This document shows, piece by piece, positions 60,849-64,000 of a DNA stretch of 64,000 nt. A program made the translations under genes and the position numbers. The stretch lies in the NCBI RefSeq assembly GCF_030463565.1, contig NC_134648.1, positions 47,802,346 through 47,866,345 on the forward strand. Direction: 5' to 3'. Each line of letters opens with the position of its first letter. The stretch's first letter is position 1. The notes under the pieces are model-generated. The model ran no database searches, was not told where the DNA came from, and saw nothing but the letters and a program-made list of their open reading frames with translations. The DNA is from Pelecanus crispus. Its lineage: Eukaryota; Chordata; Aves; Pelecaniformes; Pelecanidae.

Positions 60849-63800
60849 GTGAGTCTTGGGGGCTGCTGGCTGCAAATGGCCCTGCAGGGTCGTTGCCTGC
60901 ACCTGCCTGGGTTTCTCTCCTGCCTGTGCTTGGGTTTCCTGCCAGGGTGGCCAGCAATGTGTTTTATAAGCATGTCATGCTGCCTGTTTGGTGATGTGCA
61001 TGCATGTTGGCAGCTGCTCCACTGGCTGACTCTTCCCTGTGCCTGAATTTCTCTCCCTGCAGCATGGGCTGGGAGTGGTGGACTCCGTGTCCCAGACCTG
61101 ACCGGTCCCACGCAGCCATTGGCAGCCAGCTGAACTCAAACCCTGTCTGCAGAGCAGGGTCTGGTGCAGCCAACATGTCCCTAGGTTGGGGGCACGCTCC
61201 TAAAGGAGAAGCCGTGCAGCCCGTCAGAGGGCTTGCGCGATGCTTTCATCCTGTCTCCGATGCCCATGAGCCCTTGGTGCTGCTGGCGTTGGCGTTCCCC
61301 TTTCCCATGGGGATGAGGTGTGTGGGTGAGCGGTGCTGAGTGGCGGCAGCAGTGACTCAGCTTGCGCCGCAGGCGCTGCTGGCTGGGGCTGCCCCTGCAC
61401 TGCTGCTCGGGGCGGGGCCTGGCTTCACCTTGGGGCTCCTGGGACGGGGAAAGTAGGCGGCTTCTGCTCAGTACTGCAGGCTGGCATGTCAGAACCAGGC
61501 TGCAGAGACTTGGGAGACACTTGCACAGTGTTTTCCTTGAGTGGTTGTCTCATGTGTTGGTTGTCCAGTCTTTGAATCCTTGACACTTGCTGTACTGCTT
61601 GTGAGTGTTTGCACCTCCCACTGCCTGCAGACAGAGCTGGGAACCCATCAATTCAGAGGCCCCATGTTGGTGATGGTGGTGGCTGCTGTCAGAAGGTCCA
61701 ATAAACAACCCTTCTGAACAGTGCATTTGCTCCTGCGTGAGGGTACCTCAGATGATGCTGTGTGAGGATGGGGTGAAGTGCATTCTCTGGAGACATCAGC
61801 AAGGAGGTTCTAGGTGATGTGAAAAGCTGCCCGTGATGAGCTGTGAGCTGAAGGGGATAAAACATCCCTGTTCCAGGGAGCAGCCCACTCTCCAAATGGT
61901 GCTGACACTTGGTTTGGCCCAACTCTTACGGCAAAAGCTCAGCAGCACCCAGGTCCACCTGCGGGGAGGGTGCCTGTTTCCTCCCTGCAGTGCCTTGCAG
62001 TGGACTCCTGTGGGGACAACCAGTACGATGGAGTGCCCAGGGGGCTGTCTAATCAGCTGTGCAGCATCCCATGGAGCTCACCTGGGGAAGGACTGGGCAG
62101 CTCCACAATGGCAGGAGCTGAGGCTAGGATGCTGCGGGAGGCCATCAGAAGGGTCTGGGGGATGCTGATGGCTTTGGTCCCTCTGTGGGCAAAGCACTCA
62201 TGGGTTGGCAGCTGAAGCCAAATGCTGTCCCAAGCTCTTGGCCTGGGTATCATGCAGCAGATGGGGTGCAATGCCTGCCTTGCTTCATGGGTTGGGGAAG
62301 AAGGAGGGAGTCTGTGGCTGTGTTGTCTTCCTGGACACAGCTCCTTTCCTGGGGCATCTTGGGCACCTCTGAGTTGGCCCTGCAACAGCTGCTTTTGCTC
62401 GGTGGGCATGGGGATGTGGGCTCACCAGCCTCTGCGTAACAGGGACAGGGCAGCTCTGCTCTGCAGCAGGTACTGGAAGTGCTGAGTGTCCTCTGAGCCA
62501 GTCGTTGAGACACCATGTGGAGGAAAGATAAGCGGAAATCCATTGGCAGCCCCTGCATGGCCGCCTTCCCTGCAGCCAGTTCCTCCCCTGCATGGCCTGT
62601 GAAGCTGAGGAGTTGAGGACAACAAATGGGAGCTGCCCCTCGCACAGGCTTTGCAGCAAAAGCTTGGGGGAGCTGAAACAGTAGCTGCTTATCCCATGAG
62701 TAGCCAAGAAGCTGCCCACGCATAATTTTGCAATGCAGCCTGCAGCTGCTTTCCTCTCGCAGGGAGCCGGAGCCCGGGGACGCTGGGTACTGGCATGCCG
62801 TGCTCTGCGCAGCACCTGGGAGGGCAGGCTGCTTCCCACAAGCTGGGGCACAGGCAGCTTTCTCTGCTGTGCTGGGGGGACCAGCATCTCCTGGCACTGG
62901 GGTGTTTGTCCCTTGGAATGTGCACAAAACCCACCCAGTAGGTGCTGGGTGCTGGCTTCCCCGCAGGGTGGTGGACAGCCCTGCTGGGCAGTCCACCCTC
63001 CTCTTGGGGCAGCTGGAGCCAGGTGCTGCCAGGCTCCTCCACCATCGAAACCTGCCTGGGGTGCTCCCTCTGGGACAGAGCCCTGCCCCTCGGGCTGACG
63101 ATCACCTCCGTCCCTGATGCTGATGACTGAAGCAATTCAGGAGGCGACCCCAGGCCTTTTACCCACAGGGCTCCCCTGGAGATTGGCTACTGAAACGTGC
63201 TATGGGGTGAGGCACCATCACTGTCCACCCTGCCTCTGAGTAGAGTCCTAACCCGCAGCACCAGGGTCATGTCACCTTTTTGAACTGAAATCGAGCAGAA
63301 GCGGAGAGGGGGAAACCTGCTTTCTTGAAGTTACAGGAGCTGTGGTCAAAAAGCAGAGTCAAGAGTTCAAGCTGCCGCTGTCTGCTGAGACACCCTCCTT
63401 GAGCATCTGTACCCCATCTAAAGGACACGACCCTTTGCTGGGCCCTGTGTGGGGTGGAGGGGAAGCTGAAGGGGACAGGGACAGGTCACTTATTCTTTGA
63501 TTCTCACTGAATGGAGCAACAGCACATGGAAATACATCAGGCAGTTCCCAGGGATACTGTGAGGCTTGTGCGGTTGCTGTTTGCTCTTCCAGTTCCTGTT
63601 ACAACCCAAGATGTACTTTGCAGGAAAGTTTGGGGTGTGTTTCTTGAGCTTTGGAGCTGTGAGCACATGTCCCCTCTCTGCACCCTCCTAATAATCCTTG
63701 AACTAAAAGGCCAAGAAGCTATCTAAGGGGTAGATGAGTGGTTGGTGAATGTGTGGAGGGGAATGGTGGTTACCCTGATGTCCACCTCCTCTTAAACTCT

Positions 63801-64000
63801 GTGTGGAAATTTTGTAAGAGCTGCTTCTGCCCTTGCTGTGGGGTATCATGGTCCTGCCAGGAGGAGAAGGCAGCAGAGCGTGGAGTTAGAGCCTTCCCGG
63901 TCACTTCTGCTAATGCCTGCCATGTCTGAGTTACATGGGTGTAGTGAGAGCTGGTCATTTCTGACTGGATGTGTGGTCATCAGTGCAGTTCCTGTCCTGG
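60849..64000 (+). other. JDP2: JDP2 intron 2 (open at the right edge)
   Basis: No sequence encoding the expected next block (LDEEEE, then the basic region) was found before the window ends, so this is intron. It contains an AP-1 consensus at 61353. Open frames, such as the 248-codon one on the - strand at 62250-62996, show no family signature. Confidence 0.75.
61353..61359. promoter_or_regulatory. JDP2: AP-1 site in JDP2 intron 2
   Basis: TGACTCA within GTGACTCAGCTTGCG, which also fits the extended MARE/NFE2 form TGACTCAGC. It lies about 500 bases after the JDP2 coding exon in a locally CpG-containing stretch. It could mediate feedback by Fos/Jun or by JDP2 itself; this is inference. Confidence 0.4.

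Noticed and set aside
62250-62996. 248-codon open frame on the - strand
   Set aside because: No domain or compositional signature of a protein; it lies within JDP2 intron 2, and frames on the other strand are similarly open.

Overview
The window looks like nuclear DNA of a bird. It holds a complete c-Fos gene with avian-type protein sequence and compact introns, fragments of the bird CR1 LINE at several ages, and a solo LTR of a type I know from neoavian genomes. I did no database search. The exact species is unknown, and Neoaves is an inference from the LTR.

Layout. Positions 1-3700 are upstream of FOS with no recognised gene. FOS lies on the + strand inside a CpG island (about 3700-6640): SIE, SRE and TATA box, four coding exons (4612-6435, 368 codons), and a 3' UTR with AU-rich destabilising elements ending near 7222. 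A second CpG island (about 9500-10480) carries CRE-like, ETS and perfect CArG motifs within about 75 bp and has no recognised gene. From 10.6 to 48.9 kb the DNA is intergenic. It contains an old CR1 (11.1-12.3 kb), a 19-bp minisatellite (18.1 kb), a CR1 relic on the - strand (18.7-19.3 kb), a solo LTR (20.4-20.9 kb), a third CpG island (23.8-24.2 kb), a better preserved CR1 3' end (24.4-25.3 kb) and several weaker repeat relics. A fourth CpG island (about 49.0-50.4 kb) has a TATA box and an ATG-free GC-rich stretch ending in a splice donor; it is the best candidate for the JDP2 promoter and 5' UTR exon. The first coding exon of JDP2 is at 60625-60848. The bZIP exons of JDP2 lie beyond the right edge.

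How it works together. FOS and JDP2 are bZIP paralogues on the same strand. c-Fos pairs with Jun to form activating AP-1, whereas JDP2 pairs with Jun and represses AP-1 sites. Other vertebrates keep FOS-JDP2-BATF in this order, so the right side probably continues to BATF. The most interesting non-coding structures are the CRE/ETS/SRE island 3' of FOS, two divergent CTCF-like motifs at 18.4 and 23.9 kb that could separate the FOS and JDP2 domains, and a CRE/AT-rich island inside FOS intron 1. I found no tRNA, rRNA, CRISPR array or credible additional protein-coding gene. Most long open frames in the GC-rich islands result from low stop-codon density.
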